Assembly: GCF_005233515.1 (NCBI RefSeq)
Contig: NZ_QFZZ01000003.1
Coordinates: 463,259 to 527,258, forward strand
Direction of reading: 5' to 3'
Length of the DNA stretch: 64,000 nt
Source: Pseudomonas sp. CFBP13508
Lineage (GTDB): Bacteria > Pseudomonadota > Gammaproteobacteria > Pseudomonadales > Pseudomonadaceae
Under the pieces are notes generated by a model. It did not search any database. It was given only the letters and a program-made list of their open reading frames with translations, and had not been told where the DNA came from. Made by a program: the position numbers and the translations under genes. Each line of letters begins with the position of its first letter. Within the stretch, counting starts at the first letter, position 1. Below, piece after piece: positions 1-10,163 of this stretch.

Positions 1-718
1 GGCTTTCGCCGTCAACCCAATAAGGTTCGGCCAACGCCTCAGTAATGCGTTCGGCCATCCACTCGGCGCGTTGCGGCGCGCGGCGGGTATCGATCAGCAG
101 AGCGAATTCATCGCTGCCCAGCCGTGCCAGTTGATCGCCGGCCTCCAGCTGACTTTTCAGCCGCGCGACGACCTGCAGAATCAGACGATCCCCGGCCTGA
201 TGCCCGAGGGCGTCGTTGGCATGGCGAAAATTGTCGAGATCGAGATGGCCGAGGGCGAGACCGCGACCGTCGCCTTCGGCAAGGCGCGCCGTGAGCAGAG
301 TCTGGAAGCCCTGACGGTTGGCGATACCGGTCAGCGGGTCCTGTTCGGCGAGGCGCTGAAGAGTGTTTTCCAGCACGCCGCGCTCGCGCACATGGCGCAG
401 GCAACGCTGGAGCATGCCGGCGTCGAGGGCGTCGAACACCAGCCAGTCGCTGACACCGACCGGCGCGGTGGCCGGCTCGTGCTCCAGCAGCAGAACGGTC
501 GGCAGGCTGCAACGCCCGGGCGGCGGCTGCAACGCTGGCAGGGTCAGCAGTACCGCGTGGCGGTTGTCTTCGAACAGGCGGCTGACCGAATCCCAGTTCG
601 GCGCGCTGATCAGCACCGCCGCGCTCCCCATCGGAGCCAGACACTCACGCAACAACGCTGTCCACGCTGGCTCTTCGGCCAGTAGCAGCAAACGCAAGGG
701 TTCGACAGGCGTAGACAA
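1..718 (-). CDS. proE: GGDEF-domain c-di-GMP protein, ProE-like (3' end cut off by window)
   Basis: Only the N-terminal 239 codons are in the window; the rest lies beyond the left edge. Reading from 718, about 140 residues of unassigned sequence precede a GGDEF domain with a typical DPLTGIANRQGF start. Its signature at residues 200-205 is LGSDEF, not GGDEF, so cyclase activity is doubtful. In Pseudomonas the gene next to rep in this orientation encodes a degenerate GGDEF plus EAL phosphodiesterase (ProE) that lowers c-di-GMP; an EAL domain beyond the edge is inferred. The start must be TTG at 718: an in-frame TAG lies four codons upstream and AGGGAG sits 5 nt before the TTG. It is divergent from rep. 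Confidence 0.8.
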   Translation of the reverse strand, partial: MSTPVEPLRLLLLAEEPAWTALLRECLAPMGSAAVLISAPNWDSVSRLFEDNRHAVLLTLPALQPPPGRCSLPTVLLLEHEPATAPVGVSDWLVFDALDAGMLQRCLRHVRERGVLENTLQRLAEQDPLTGIANRQGFQTLLTARLAEGDGRGLALGHLDLDNFRHANDALGHQAGDRLILQVVARLKSQLEAGDQLARLGSDEFALLIDTRRAPQRAEWMAERITEALAEPYWVDGES

Positions 719-990
719 GCTGACTCCCTAGACTCTGCAATGATGTAGGCGGGGCATTATGCCGGTGTGCTGAACAATGACCAATGCGTTGTCTGATGAC
801 AACGGCATCGAAACGTTATTTTGTGTCACGAATGAGAACATTAGCCGCAAAATCCCCGCGTATCCTGCGTGAAAGTAACAAAACCGGCAAATCTGAATCG
901 CGCGCTGCGTCACAAGTCGGACAGAGCAGCAGAAATCGCTGAGCCTGTTAAAATGCCGGCCCATTTCGTCAACGACTCCCGAATTTTCGT

Positions 991-3000
991 ATGTCCCGAC
1001 TCAATCCCCGGCAGCAAGAAGCCGTGAACTACGTCGGCGGCCCTCTATTGGTGCTCGCCGGTGCTGGCTCCGGCAAGACCAGCGTGATCACGCGCAAGAT
1101 CGCGCACCTGATCCAGAACTGCGGCATTCGCGCCCAGTACATCGTCGCCATGACCTTTACCAACAAGGCCGCGCGCGAGATGAAAGAGCGGGTCGGCACC
1201 CTGTTGCGTGCCGGCGAAGGGCGCGGCCTGACCGTCTGCACCTTCCACAACCTGGGCCTGAACATCATCCGCAAGGAGCATGCGCGGCTGGGCTACAAAC
1301 CCGGTTTCTCGATCTTCGACGAGACCGACGTCAAGGCCCTGATGACCGACATCATGCAGAAGGAATACGCAGGCGACGACGGCGTCGACGAGATCAAGAA
1401 CATGATCGGCGCCTGGAAAAACGACCTGATCCTGCCCGCCCAGGCCTTGGAAAACGCGCGCAATCCCAAAGAACAGACCGCTGCCATCGTCTACACCCAC
1501 TATCAGCGCACGCTCAAGGCGTTCAACGCGGTGGACTTCGACGACCTGATCCTGCTGCCGGTAAAACTCTTCGAAGAACACGCCGACATTCTCGAAAAGT
1601 GGCAGAACAAGGTGCGTTACCTGCTGGTCGACGAATACCAGGACACCAACGCCAGCCAGTATTTACTGGTGAAGATGCTCATCGGCAAGCGCAACCAGTT
1701 CACCGTGGTCGGCGACGACGACCAGTCGATCTACGCCTGGCGTGGCGCGCGCCCGGAAAACCTGATGCTGCTCAAGGACGACTATCCGTCCTTGAAAGTG
1801 GTGATGCTCGAGCAGAACTACCGCTCCACCAGCCGCATCCTGCGCTGCGCCAACGTACTGATCTCGAACAATCCGCACGAATTCGAAAAACAGTTGTGGA
1901 GCGAGATGGGCCACGGCGACGAGATCCGCGTGATCCGCTGCCGCAACGAGGACGCCGAAGCCGAGCGCGTGGCCATGGAAATCCTCAGCCTGCATTTGCG
2001 CACCGATCGCCCTTACAGCGATTTCGCCATTCTTTATCGCGGTAACTACCAGGCCAAGCTGATCGAATTGAAGCTGCAACACCATCAGGTGCCGTATCGC
2101 CTGAGCGGCGGCAACAGCTTCTTCGGTCGCCAGGAAGTGAAGGACCTGATGGCCTACTTCCGCCTGATCGTCAATCCGGATGACGACAACGCCTTCCTGC
2201 GCGTGATCAACGTGCCACGCCGCGAGATCGGCTCGACCACCCTGGAAAAGCTCGGCAACTACGCCACCGAACGCAAGATCTCGATGTACGCCGCCACCGA
2301 CGAAATCGGCCTGGGCGAACATCTCGACAGCCGCTTCACCGATCGTCTGGCGCGCTTCAAGCGCTTCATGGACAAAGTCCGCGAGCAGTGCGCCGGCGAA
2401 GATCCGATCTCGGCGCTGCGCAGCATGGTCATGGACATCGACTACGAGAACTGGCTGCGTACCAACAGCTCCAGCGACAAGGCTGCGGACTACCGCATGG
2501 GCAACGTCTGGTTCCTGATCGAGGCGTTGAAAAACACCCTTGAGAAGGACGAGGACGGCGAAATGACCGTCGAGGACGCCATCGGCAAACTGGTGCTGCG
2601 CGACATGCTCGAGCGCCAGCAGGAAGAAGAGGACGGCGCCGAAGGCGTGCAAATGATGACGCTGCACGCCTCCAAAGGGCTGGAATTTCCCTACGTGTTC
2701 ATCATGGGCATGGAAGAGGAAATCCTCCCGCACCGGTCCAGCATCGAAGCCGACACCATCGAGGAAGAACGCCGCCTGGCCTACGTGGGCATCACCCGCG
2801 CCCGCCAGACCCTGGCCTTCACCTTCGCTGCCAAGCGCAAGCAGTACGGTGAAATCATCGACTGCGCGCCGAGTCGCTTTCTGGATGAGCTGCCGCCAGA
2901 CGATCTGGCCTGGGAAGGCAACGACGACACCCCGACTGAAGTCAAAGCCGTGCGTGGCAATAGCGCATTGGCCGACATACGCGCGATGTTAAAGCGCTAG
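991..3000 (+). CDS. rep: ATP-dependent DNA helicase Rep
   Basis: Superfamily 1A 3'-5' DNA helicase that helps replication forks move through protein-bound DNA and restarts stalled forks in the cytoplasm. At 669 residues it has the normal Rep length. Visible motifs in order are Walker A AGAGSGKT at residues 23-30, Walker B DEYQDT near 214-219, VGDDDQSIYAWRGA (motif III), QNYRS (motif IV), MTLHASKGLEF (motif V) and RRLAYVGITRAR (motif VI). UvrD is the closest alternative, but the length, the short N-terminus starting SRLNPRQQEAV and the rep-xpt neighbourhood favour Rep. Divergent from the GGDEF gene; xpt follows 57 bp downstream. Confidence 0.97.
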   Translation: MSRLNPRQQEAVNYVGGPLLVLAGAGSGKTSVITRKIAHLIQNCGIRAQYIVAMTFTNKAAREMKERVGTLLRAGEGRGLTVCTFHNLGLNIIRKEHARLGYKPGFSIFDETDVKALMTDIMQKEYAGDDGVDEIKNMIGAWKNDLILPAQALENARNPKEQTAAIVYTHYQRTLKAFNAVDFDDLILLPVKLFEEHADILEKWQNKVRYLLVDEYQDTNASQYLLVKMLIGKRNQFTVVGDDDQSIYAWRGARPENLMLLKDDYPSLKVVMLEQNYRSTSRILRCANVLISNNPHEFEKQLWSEMGHGDEIRVIRCRNEDAEAERVAMEILSLHLRTDRPYSDFAILYRGNYQAKLIELKLQHHQVPYRLSGGNSFFGRQEVKDLMAYFRLIVNPDDDNAFLRVINVPRREIGSTTLEKLGNYATERKISMYAATDEIGLGEHLDSRFTDRLARFKRFMDKVREQCAGEDPISALRSMVMDIDYENWLRTNSSSDKAADYRMGNVWFLIEALKNTLEKDEDGEMTVEDAIGKLVLRDMLERQQEEEDGAEGVQMMTLHASKGLEFPYVFIMGMEEEILPHRSSIEADTIEEERRLAYVGITRARQTLAFTFAAKRKQYGEIIDCAPSRFLDELPPDDLAWEGNDDTPTEVKAVRGNSALADIRAMLKR

Positions 3001-3630
<630 letters not shown>

Positions 3631-3650
3631 CCAGCGGCACCGAGTTACCC

Positions 3651-3742
3651 CTGTGGGAGCGAGCCTGCTCGCGAATGCATTGTGTCAGTCACCCTGTTGA
3701 GTGAATGACACACCGCTTTCGCGAGCAGGCTCGCTCCCACAG
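3651..3742. repeat. REP-type inverted doublet, family A
   Basis: Two copies of the GTGGGAGCGAGCCTGCTCGC palindromic unit face each other across about 45 bp. Each unit holds its own GCGAGCAGGCTCGC-type hairpin, and the pair can also fold together. It lies between the convergent ends of xpt and the CoA-transferase gene. The same unit recurs at 10.7, 12.7, 16.3, 19.9, 22.5 and 39.0 kb in this window. Confidence 0.9.
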
Positions 3743-3762
3743 TGGGTTCTGGGGGTGGTCAG

Positions 3763-5685
3763 TTACTGCGCGGTGGCTTTCAGGCCTGTGAGCAGCAGGC
3801 GCTGAAACAGGTCTTCTTTCAACCCCTCCGGGTTTGTGAGCTGCATCCGCTCAAGATGTTCCGGGAACGCTGAAGCCTCCGGCGCATCCAGCGCTGCCTT
3901 GCCCAATTCCAGAATCTCGGTCAGCTTGAACTTGCTCTTCAGCCAGTTCAGCGCCCGCAGCAGATCCCGTTCAATCGCAGTGAAATCACAGCCCAGCGGA
4001 TACTCCGGAAACAGGTTCGGATGCCGTGCGGCAATCGCCTGCAAGCGTTGCGGTGTGTTATCGGCAAACCGTGGATCGATACGGAAATCCTTTGGCAGCT
4101 TGCCGACTTTCTGCGCCTGCTCGATCAACCCCGGCTGGAACCGAGAATCGCTGATGTTGAGCAGCGCTTCGATCACCGCTGCGTCGGATTTTCCGCGCAG
4201 GTCGGCGATGCCGTACTCGGTGACGACGATGTCGCGCAGGTGCCGCGGGATCGTGCAGTGGGCGTAGTCCCAGACGATATTGGAGCTGACCTCGCCGCCG
4301 GACTCGCGCCAGCTGCGCAGGATCAACATCGATCGCGCGCCCTCCAGCGCATGGCCTTGGGCAACAAAGTTGTACTGGCCGCCAACCCCGCTGAGCACGC
4401 GTCCGTCTGCCAATTGATCAGCCACGCCGGCGCCGAGCAGAGTCATGGTGAACACGGTGTTGATGAAGCGCGCATCGATGCGCTGCAAGCGCTTGAGCTC
4501 TTCCTGGCCGTACAGCTCGTTGATGTAGCTGATGCGGGTCATGTTGAATTCAAGCAGCTTGCTTTGCGGCAACTCGCGCAGCCGCTCATAGAAACTGCGC
4601 GGGCCAAGGAAGAAGCCGCCGTGCACCGAGATACCGTCGGGCTGCGCGGCTTCGTCGAGGGTACCGGCATTGGCCTGCTCCTGGGTCGGCACATCCGGAT
4701 AGACCTTGCGCCGAATGATCCCGGCATCCGCCAATACCAACAGCCCGTTGACGAACATCTCGCTGCAACCGTAAAGGCCTTTGGCAAATGGCGCGGTGCC
4801 GCCCTCGCGCTGGATCAATTGCGCCCATTGGCTGAGGTTGATGTCATCGAGCACCGCCTGATAACCGGCGTTATCGGCCTGACGGGCAAGTAGCGCAGCA
4901 GTCAACGCATCCCCCATCGAGCCGATACCAATTTGCAATGTGCCGCCATCGCGCACCAGCGTACTGGCGTGCAAGCCAATGAAATGATCCTGAAAGCCCA
5001 CCGGCATGTTCGGCGTGGAAAACAGCGTGCAGCTGTCCTTCTCGTCGATCAGCAGATCAAACGTGTCGATGTCGACTTCCGCATCGCCGGGCATGTACGG
5101 CAGATCCGTATGCACCTGGCCGACCAGCACAATGGTCTCCCCCGCCTCGCGGCGCTTGGCGATCATCGGCAACAGGTCGAGGGTGATGTCCGGGTTGCAG
5201 CTCAGGCTTAAGCGATCAGGGTGTTCGCTGCTGCTGGCGAGCAATTGCGCCACCAGATTGAGACCCGCTGCGTTGATGTCGCGAGCGGCATGGCTGTAAT
5301 TGCTGCTGACGTAATCCTGCTGCGCCGGCGCGCTGTTGAGCAGACTGCCAGGCTGCATGAAAAACTGCTGGATACGGATGTTGTCGGGCAGGCTGTCGCG
5401 CTGCAGATCGGCGAGGAAATCGAACTCCGGATAATCACCAAACACCCGCTCTACAAAGGGCTCGATAAAGCGCTTCTGCAAGCCATCGCCCAGATTCGGC
5501 CGACCGAGGCACAGCGCGGTATAGATCGTCAGCTGCCGCTCGGGCAGGTCCTTGATGCGCCGGTACAGCGCGTTGACGAAGTGATTCGGCTTGCCCAGCC
5601 CCAGCGGCAAGCCCAAGTGGATGTGCGCAGGCAAGCGCGCCAGTACGTCGTCCACCGCCTGTTCGATCGAACACAACTGCACCAT
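3763..5685 (-). CDS. Acetyl-CoA hydrolase/CoA-transferase family protein
   Basis: A 640-residue member of the acetyl-CoA hydrolase/4-hydroxybutyrate CoA-transferase family, which moves CoA between short-chain carboxylates. The C-terminal domain shows the CoA-binding glycine loop GVGGQYNFVAQG followed by the VVTEYGIADLRGKSD block typical of the family. About 100 residues longer than short family members, it resembles the Pseudomonas version with an extended N-terminus. GGGAGG lies 8 nt before the ATG. It is a single gene, convergent with xpt. The physiological substrate cannot be told from sequence. Confidence 0.85.
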   Translation of the reverse strand: MVQLCSIEQAVDDVLARLPAHIHLGLPLGLGKPNHFVNALYRRIKDLPERQLTIYTALCLGRPNLGDGLQKRFIEPFVERVFGDYPEFDFLADLQRDSLPDNIRIQQFFMQPGSLLNSAPAQQDYVSSNYSHAARDINAAGLNLVAQLLASSSEHPDRLSLSCNPDITLDLLPMIAKRREAGETIVLVGQVHTDLPYMPGDAEVDIDTFDLLIDEKDSCTLFSTPNMPVGFQDHFIGLHASTLVRDGGTLQIGIGSMGDALTAALLARQADNAGYQAVLDDINLSQWAQLIQREGGTAPFAKGLYGCSEMFVNGLLVLADAGIIRRKVYPDVPTQEQANAGTLDEAAQPDGISVHGGFFLGPRSFYERLRELPQSKLLEFNMTRISYINELYGQEELKRLQRIDARFINTVFTMTLLGAGVADQLADGRVLSGVGGQYNFVAQGHALEGARSMLILRSWRESGGEVSSNIVWDYAHCTIPRHLRDIVVTEYGIADLRGKSDAAVIEALLNISDSRFQPGLIEQAQKVGKLPKDFRIDPRFADNTPQRLQAIAARHPNLFPEYPLGCDFTAIERDLLRALNWLKSKFKLTEILELGKAALDAPEASAFPEHLERMQLTNPEGLKEDLFQRLLLTGLKATAQ

Positions 5686-5808
5686 CTGAAGCCTCCCGCC
5701 CGTTCCGTTGATAGGGGTAGACCGAGATTGCCTTGAGTTTGCTGCAAAGGACAGCTTCAGAGTGAATGTGCGCTGTTCTTCAAATATTTATCCGACTCGA
5801 AATTGTTG

Positions 5809-5984
5809 CCCTCACCCTAGCCCTCTCCCGGAGGGAGAGGGGACTGAATGGGGAATATTTGGGAGGTACGCCGACTTGAAATAGCCCTACTGAATCCATA
5901 ATCGACTCAATCTTTCAGGTCGATGTCCGACGCAAGACACCTCGGTCGGCCCCCTCTCCCTTCGGGAGAGGGCTGGGGTGAGGG
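5809..5984. repeat. Inverted pair of CCCTCACCC/GGGAGAGGG palindromes; gene-free stretch
   Basis: The roughly 360-bp gap between the CoA-transferase start and the cytochrome stop holds two oppositely oriented copies of a repeat, at 5809-5843 and 5948-5984. Each has the sequence CCCTCACCC(t)AGCCCTCTCCC with an internal CCCTCTCCC/GGGAGAGGG hairpin. The roughly 100 bp between the copies holds no recognisable gene. The layout is that of a REPIN, a mobile doublet of short palindromes, but the family differs from the other repeats in the window. Confidence 0.75.
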
Positions 5985-6003
5985 ACTCTTGAACCGCAGG
6001 CGC

Positions 6004-6030
6004 AAAAAAACCGTCCGAAGACGGTTTTTT
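6004..6030 (-). terminator. Rho-independent terminator of cycB
   Basis: A perfect AACCGTC/GACGGTT stem with a four-base loop, flanked by A and T runs on both sides. On the minus strand it ends in a U tract 16 bp after the cytochrome stop codon. Confidence 0.9.
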
Positions 6031-6045
6031 CAAAGCCGCCGCTGA

Positions 6046-6471
6046 TTACAGACCGGACATCTCTTTGATCGCACCCTTGAGCTCTTCATCGGAGCAATCG
6101 GCGCAGGTGCCTTTTGGTGGCATGGCGTTGATGCCGGTGATGGCCTTGGCGAGGATGCCGTCCAGACCACCCTGATGATCGGCCCGCTCCTTCCAGGCTG
6201 CCTTGTCGCCGATCTTCGGCGCGCCAAGCAGGCCCGTGCCGTGGCAAGCGTTGCAGTGCTTGGCGATCACGTCTTTAGGTGCCTTCGCCCCGCCACCGCC
6301 GCCAGCCGTCGCGGCCACTTCCATGCCTTTGCATTCCTGCCCTTGAACACACACCTGGCCGACGGGCTCGAGGCGTTTGGCGATGTCGTCATTTGTCGCA
6401 GCTTGAGCGCTGACAGCCCATAGGGCCACTACGGTTGCTGGTGCAGCCAGCATTTTCATAATTAGGTTCAC
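6046..6471 (-). CDS. cycB: Cytochrome c5 family protein
   Basis: Periplasmic monohaem cytochrome c of 141 residues, an electron carrier between respiratory complexes. An N-terminal signal peptide ends near AVSAQA; the haem site is CNACHGTG, the probable Met ligand is in INAMPPKGTC, and the C-terminal CADC pair is the disulfide typical of cytochrome c5. The low-complexity GGGGGAK linker before the haem domain is also usual. The start chosen is GTG at 6471, with GAGG 8 nt upstream; ATG at 6459 is an alternative. Matches the cycB position next to pauR in P. aeruginosa. Confidence 0.9.
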   Translation of the reverse strand: MNLIMKMLAAPATVVALWAVSAQAATNDDIAKRLEPVGQVCVQGQECKGMEVAATAGGGGGAKAPKDVIAKHCNACHGTGLLGAPKIGDKAAWKERADHQGGLDGILAKAITGINAMPPKGTCADCSDEELKGAIKEMSGL

Positions 6472-6640
6472 GCGTTCACCCTCAATGGTGGCTATTCACG
6501 CCTGCGGCCACGGTTCGCAGGCGGGCGCAAGTATAGCGGGTAGGCCGCTGTACTGAAACAACCCCATGGTTAGAGGGGTCTTGTTGCCCATCGGTAAAAC
6601 GGTTCTGGGGCCTTTGCCGTATTGGCCTGGCGCCTTCTGC

Positions 6641-7189
6641 TTAGAAATTCGCCGGTGTGGCTGCGCTGATTAGTCGCGCCGGCACGTCGAACGGGTTACG
6701 GAAACGATGCGGCTTGGTACTTTCAAAATAGTAGCTGTCGCCGGCTTCGAGGATAAAAGTTTCCAGACCCACCACCAGTTCGAGGCGGCCTTCCACCAGA
6801 ATCCCGGTTTCCTCGCCCTCGTGGGTGAGCATTTCTTCGCCGGTGTCGGCGCCCGGCGGGTAGATTTCGTTGAGGAAGGCGATGGCCCGGCTCGGGTGGG
6901 CGCGGCCGACCAGTTTCATGGTCACGGCGCCGTCGGAGATGTCGATCAGCTCGTTGGCCTTGTAGACGATCTGGGTCGGTTGGTCCTGCAGGATCTCTTC
7001 GGAAAAGAACTCGACCATCGACATGGGAATGCCGCCGAGCACCTTTCTCAGCGAACTGATCGAAGGGCTGACGCTGTTCTTTTCGATCATCGAAATGGTG
7101 CTGTTGGTGACGCCCGCGCGTTTGGCGAGTTCACGCTGGGAAAGCCCTTTGAGCTTGCGGATCGATTGCAGTCGTTCACCGACGTCCAA
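6641..7189 (-). CDS. pauR: PauR-type XRE/cupin transcriptional regulator
   Basis: A 182-residue regulator with an N-terminal XRE helix-turn-helix (about residues 5-60, including SQRELAKRAGVTNSTISMIE) and a C-terminal cupin domain (about 105-180). In Pseudomonas the protein at this position, PauR, represses polyamine (putrescine, cadaverine) catabolic genes and is relieved by the polyamine. That fits the PauB-like and KauB-like genes 4-12 kb away. The start is TTG at 7189 with an 8-nt spacer from a perfect AGGAGG; no ATG is better placed. It sits downstream of dadX and has its own long dyad upstream (7206-7258). Confidence 0.88.
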   Translation of the reverse strand: MDVGERLQSIRKLKGLSQRELAKRAGVTNSTISMIEKNSVSPSISSLRKVLGGIPMSMVEFFSEEILQDQPTQIVYKANELIDISDGAVTMKLVGRAHPSRAIAFLNEIYPPGADTGEEMLTHEGEETGILVEGRLELVVGLETFILEAGDSYYFESTKPHRFRNPFDVPARLISAATPANF

Positions 7190-7205
7190 GGCGGGAGCCT
7201 CCTGA

Positions 7206-7258
7206 TGTTGTAAGAATATTGAGCGTTATCATGGCGACAGCGTTCAGTATTTACAACA
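7206..7258. promoter_or_regulatory. Long imperfect dyad upstream of pauR (candidate operator)
   Basis: Left arm 7206-7230 begins TGTTGTAA; right arm 7234-7258 ends TTACAACA. After a 2-nt offset, 11 of the next 15 positions also match, and every mismatch is a transition. The dyad lies 17 bp before the pauR TTG start and after the dadX stop, a plausible place for autoregulation. No binding evidence is available from sequence alone. Confidence 0.4.
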
Positions 7259-7277
7259 CTTGCCCCCCGCAGCGGCG

Positions 7278-8351
7278 TCAACCCTCGGAATAGAGCCTTG
7301 GCACACGTTTCAGGTTGCAGAAGATCTGATACGGGATGGTCTCGGCCCACTTCGCCACGTCGCTGGCGAGAACATTTTTACCCCACAGCTCGACAGTTGA
7401 ACCAAGCCCCGCTTCCGCTACGTCGGTCAGATCGATGCAGAGCATGTCCATCGACACGCGCCCCAGCAAGCGGCTGGGTTTGCCAGCCACCAGCACGGAT
7501 GTGCCGGTCGGTGCCTGGCGCGGGTAGCCGTCGGCGTAACCCATGGCGACCACGCCGATGCGCATCGGCTTGTCGGTGATGAATCTGGCGCCATAACCGA
7601 TCGGTTCGCCGGCCGGCAATTCACGCACACTGATGACTTTCGACTCGAGAGTCATCACCGGTTGCAGGCGTTCAGCGACGGCGTTGGCTTCTTCGAACGG
7701 GGTCGCGCCGTAGAGCATGATGCCCGGGCGTACCCAATCGCTTTGGAATTCTGGCCAACCGAGCACAGCTGGCGAGTTGCGCAGGCTGACTTCCGCCGCC
7801 AGACCCTGACGCGCCGCTTCGAACACCGCCACCTGCTCGGTACTGCTCTGCGCATGCAATTCATCAGCGCGAGCGAAGTGGCTCATCAATACGATTTTCG
7901 CCACTTTGCCGCTGGCCAGCAGACGCTGATAGGCCGCTGGATAATCTTTCGGATGCAGGCCGACGCGGTGCATGCCGGAATCGAGCTTGAGCCATACCGT
8001 GATCGGTTTGCTCAGGACTGCCTGCTCGATCGCTTCGAGCTGCCACAGCGAATGCACCACGCACCAGAAATCATGCTCGACGATCAGCGCTAGCTCGTCA
8101 GCTTCGAAGAAGCCTTCCAGCAGCAATACCGGTGCGCGAATCCCGGCGGAACGCAGCTCCAGAGCTTCTTCGATACAAGCCACGGCAAAACCATCCGCCT
8201 CGGCTTCCAGCGCCTGGGCGCAACGCACCGCGCCATGGCCATAGGCGTCCGCCTTGATCACCGCGAGCGCCTTGGCGCCGGTGACTTCACGGGCAATTCG
8301 GTAGTTGTGACGCAGGGCTTGAAGGTCGATCAGGGCACGGGCAGGACGCAT
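7278..8351 (-). CDS. dadX: Catabolic alanine racemase
   Basis: PLP-dependent enzyme of 357 residues that interconverts L- and D-alanine, feeding D-alanine to DadA. The PLP-binding Lys is K33 in [11 protein letters not shown]; the barrel and C-terminal beta domain follow, with the conserved [10 protein letters not shown] segment. The ATG at 8351 gives the 357-residue length of P. aeruginosa DadX. An in-frame ATG at 8375 would add eight residues and has no better ribosome binding site. It is the last gene of the dadA-ridA-dadX set, about 93 bp after ridA. Confidence 0.95.
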   Translation of the reverse strand: MRPARALIDLQALRHNYRIAREVTGAKALAVIKADAYGHGAVRCAQALEAEADGFAVACIEEALELRSAGIRAPVLLLEGFFEADELALIVEHDFWCVVHSLWQLEAIEQAVLSKPITVWLKLDSGMHRVGLHPKDYPAAYQRLLASGKVAKIVLMSHFARADELHAQSSTEQVAVFEAARQGLAAEVSLRNSPAVLGWPEFQSDWVRPGIMLYGATPFEEANAVAERLQPVMTLESKVISVRELPAGEPIGYGARFITDKPMRIGVVAMGYADGYPRQAPTGTSVLVAGKPSRLLGRVSMDMLCIDLTDVAEAGLGSTVELWGKNVLASDVAKWAETIPYQIFCNLKRVPRLYSEG

Positions 8352-8444
8352 GGCGGCAGACTTCTGGGCGGTCATGGGAAGAAAAACCGGCGCTGACTGA
8401 CGACGTGAACCGCCAACAGCACCGGGAGAGGGATCTTGGGAACG

Positions 8445-8798
8445 TTATGGCAGCGCGGCGACGATGGAGATCTCCACCAGAATGCTCGGCTTGGCCATCT
8501 TCGCTTCGACGGTGGCGCGGGCCGGCGCGGCGCCTTTGGGCAGCCACTGGTCCCACAGCGCGTTCATCCCGGCGAAGTGCGCTTCGATGTCATTCAAATA
8601 GATCGTTGCCGACAACAGATGCTGTTTGTCCGTCCCGGCCAGATCGAGCAGACGTTCGATATTGGCGAGCACGTCGCGGGTCTGCTGTTCAATTCCGGCG
8701 TCGAAGTCGTCGCCGACCTGCCCGGCCAGATACACGGTGCCGTTGTGGCTGACGATCTGACTCATGCGCTCATTGGTGAGCTGGCGCTGGATTGACAT
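8445..8798 (-). CDS. RidA family imine/enamine deaminase next to dadA
   Basis: A 117-residue YjgF/YER057c/UK114 family protein that hydrolyses reactive imines and enamines released by PLP enzymes and amino-acid oxidases. The placement fits: DadA produces 2-iminopropanoate from D-alanine. The gene starts inside the 3' end of dadA, overlapping it by 29 bp, so the two are almost certainly co-transcribed. AGGAG lies about 9 nt before the ATG. The sequence ([15 protein letters not shown] start, [13 protein letters not shown]) belongs to a divergent RidA subfamily, distinct from the canonical RidA at 37783-38163. Confidence 0.9.
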   Translation of the reverse strand: MSIQRQLTNERMSQIVSHNGTVYLAGQVGDDFDAGIEQQTRDVLANIERLLDLAGTDKQHLLSATIYLNDIEAHFAGMNALWDQWLPKGAAPARATVEAKMAKPSILVEISIVAALP

Positions 8799-10074
8799 GT
8801 TTTGCGGACTCCTGGGTCTGGTTGCCGTAACGGGAAATATCGAGGCCTTCAGCGCTGATCTGCGGCTTTTTCTTCGCCATCAGGTCGGCGAGCAAACGGC
8901 CGGAACCGCAGGCCATGGTCCAGCCAAGCGTACCGTGACCGGTGTTGAGGAACAGATTCTTGAACGGCGTGGCGCCAACGATCGGCGTACCGTCCGGCGT
9001 GGTCGGGCGCAGGCCGGTCCAGAAACTCGCTTCGGCCAGATTGCCGCCCTGAGGATAAAGGTCGTTGACGATCATCTCCAGGGTTTCGCGCCGACGCGGG
9101 TTCAGCGACAGGTCAAAACCGGCGATCTCGGCCATGCCGCCGACGCGGATGCGGTTGTCGAAACGGGTGATCGCGACCTTGTAGGTCTCGTCGAGAATGG
9201 TCGACGTTGGCGCCATGTCCGGGTTGGTGATCGGCACGGTCAGCGAGTAGCCCTTGAGCGGATACACCGGGGCCTTGATGCCCAGCGGCTTGAGCAGTTG
9301 CGGCGAGTAGCTGCCCAGTGCCAGCACGTAGCGGTCAGCGGTTTCCAGCTTGCCGTCAATCCATACCCCGTTGATGCGATCACCGGCGTAGTCGAGTTTC
9401 TGGATGTCCTGGCCAAAACGGAATTCCACGCCGAGCTTGCGCGCCATTTCGGCGAGACGGGTGGTGAACATCTGGCAGTCGCCGGTCTGGTCGTTGGGCA
9501 GACGCAGCGCGCCAGCGAGAATGTCAGTCACGCCTGCCAGCGCCGGTTCGACGCGGGCGATGCCGGCGCGGTCAAGGACTTCAAACGGCACGCCGGATTC
9601 TTTCAGCACCGCGATGTCTTTGGCGGCGTTATCCAGTTGCGCCTGAGTACGGAACAACTGCGTGGTGCCGAGGCTGCGGCCTTCGTAGGCGATACCGGTT
9701 TCGGCGCGCAATTCATCGAGGCAGTCACGGCTGTACTCGGACAGACGCACCATGCGCTCCTTGTTCACCGCGTAACGGCTGGCAGTGCAGTTGCGCAGCA
9801 TTTGCGCCATCCACAGGTATTGGTCGATATCGGCGGTGGCCTTGATCGCCAATGGCGCGTGGCGCTGAAGCAACCACTTGATGGCCTTGAGCGGCACGCC
9901 CGGCGCGGCCCACGGCGAGGCGTAACCCGGCGAGACCTGGCCGGCGTTGGCGAAACTGGTCTCCATGGCCGCAGCAGGCTGCCGGTCGACCACCACCACT
10001 TCAAACCCGGCACGGGCCAGATAGTAAGCACTGGCGGTACCGATGACGCCGCTACCCAAGACCATGACGCGCAT
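8770..10074 (-). CDS. dadA: D-amino acid dehydrogenase small subunit
   Basis: FAD-dependent membrane-associated enzyme of 434 residues that oxidises D-alanine and other D-amino acids to 2-oxo acids, passing electrons to the respiratory chain. The N-terminus shows the dinucleotide fold [20 protein letters not shown] with the acidic residue in VVVVDR about 30 residues in; the C-terminus has [23 protein letters not shown]. The ATG at 10074 gives the standard length; a TTG six bases upstream is unlikely. It leads the dadA-ridA-dadX operon and is divergent from dadR. Confidence 0.97.
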   Translation of the reverse strand: MRVMVLGSGVIGTASAYYLARAGFEVVVVDRQPAAAMETSFANAGQVSPGYASPWAAPGVPLKAIKWLLQRHAPLAIKATADIDQYLWMAQMLRNCTASRYAVNKERMVRLSEYSRDCLDELRAETGIAYEGRSLGTTQLFRTQAQLDNAAKDIAVLKESGVPFEVLDRAGIARVEPALAGVTDILAGALRLPNDQTGDCQMFTTRLAEMARKLGVEFRFGQDIQKLDYAGDRINGVWIDGKLETADRYVLALGSYSPQLLKPLGIKAPVYPLKGYSLTVPITNPDMAPTSTILDETYKVAITRFDNRIRVGGMAEIAGFDLSLNPRRRETLEMIVNDLYPQGGNLAEASFWTGLRPTTPDGTPIVGATPFKNLFLNTGHGTLGWTMACGSGRLLADLMAKKKPQISAEGLDISRYGNQTQESAKHVNPAPAHQ

Positions 10075-10163
10075 TTTCAATCCCTCATCGCGGCTTTTCG
10101 CCGAACGGTTTGTTAGAGCAATGATGGGCGCAGTTTAAAAAAGAAATGCCAGTGCTTTTCACT

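Noticed and set aside
728..964. 78-codon minus-strand frame between the GGDEF gene and rep
   Set aside because: No ribosome binding site or family; this 272-bp interval more likely holds the divergent promoters.
8764..10116. Plus-strand frame of 450 codons opposite dadA
   Set aside because: Antisense shadow of dadA.
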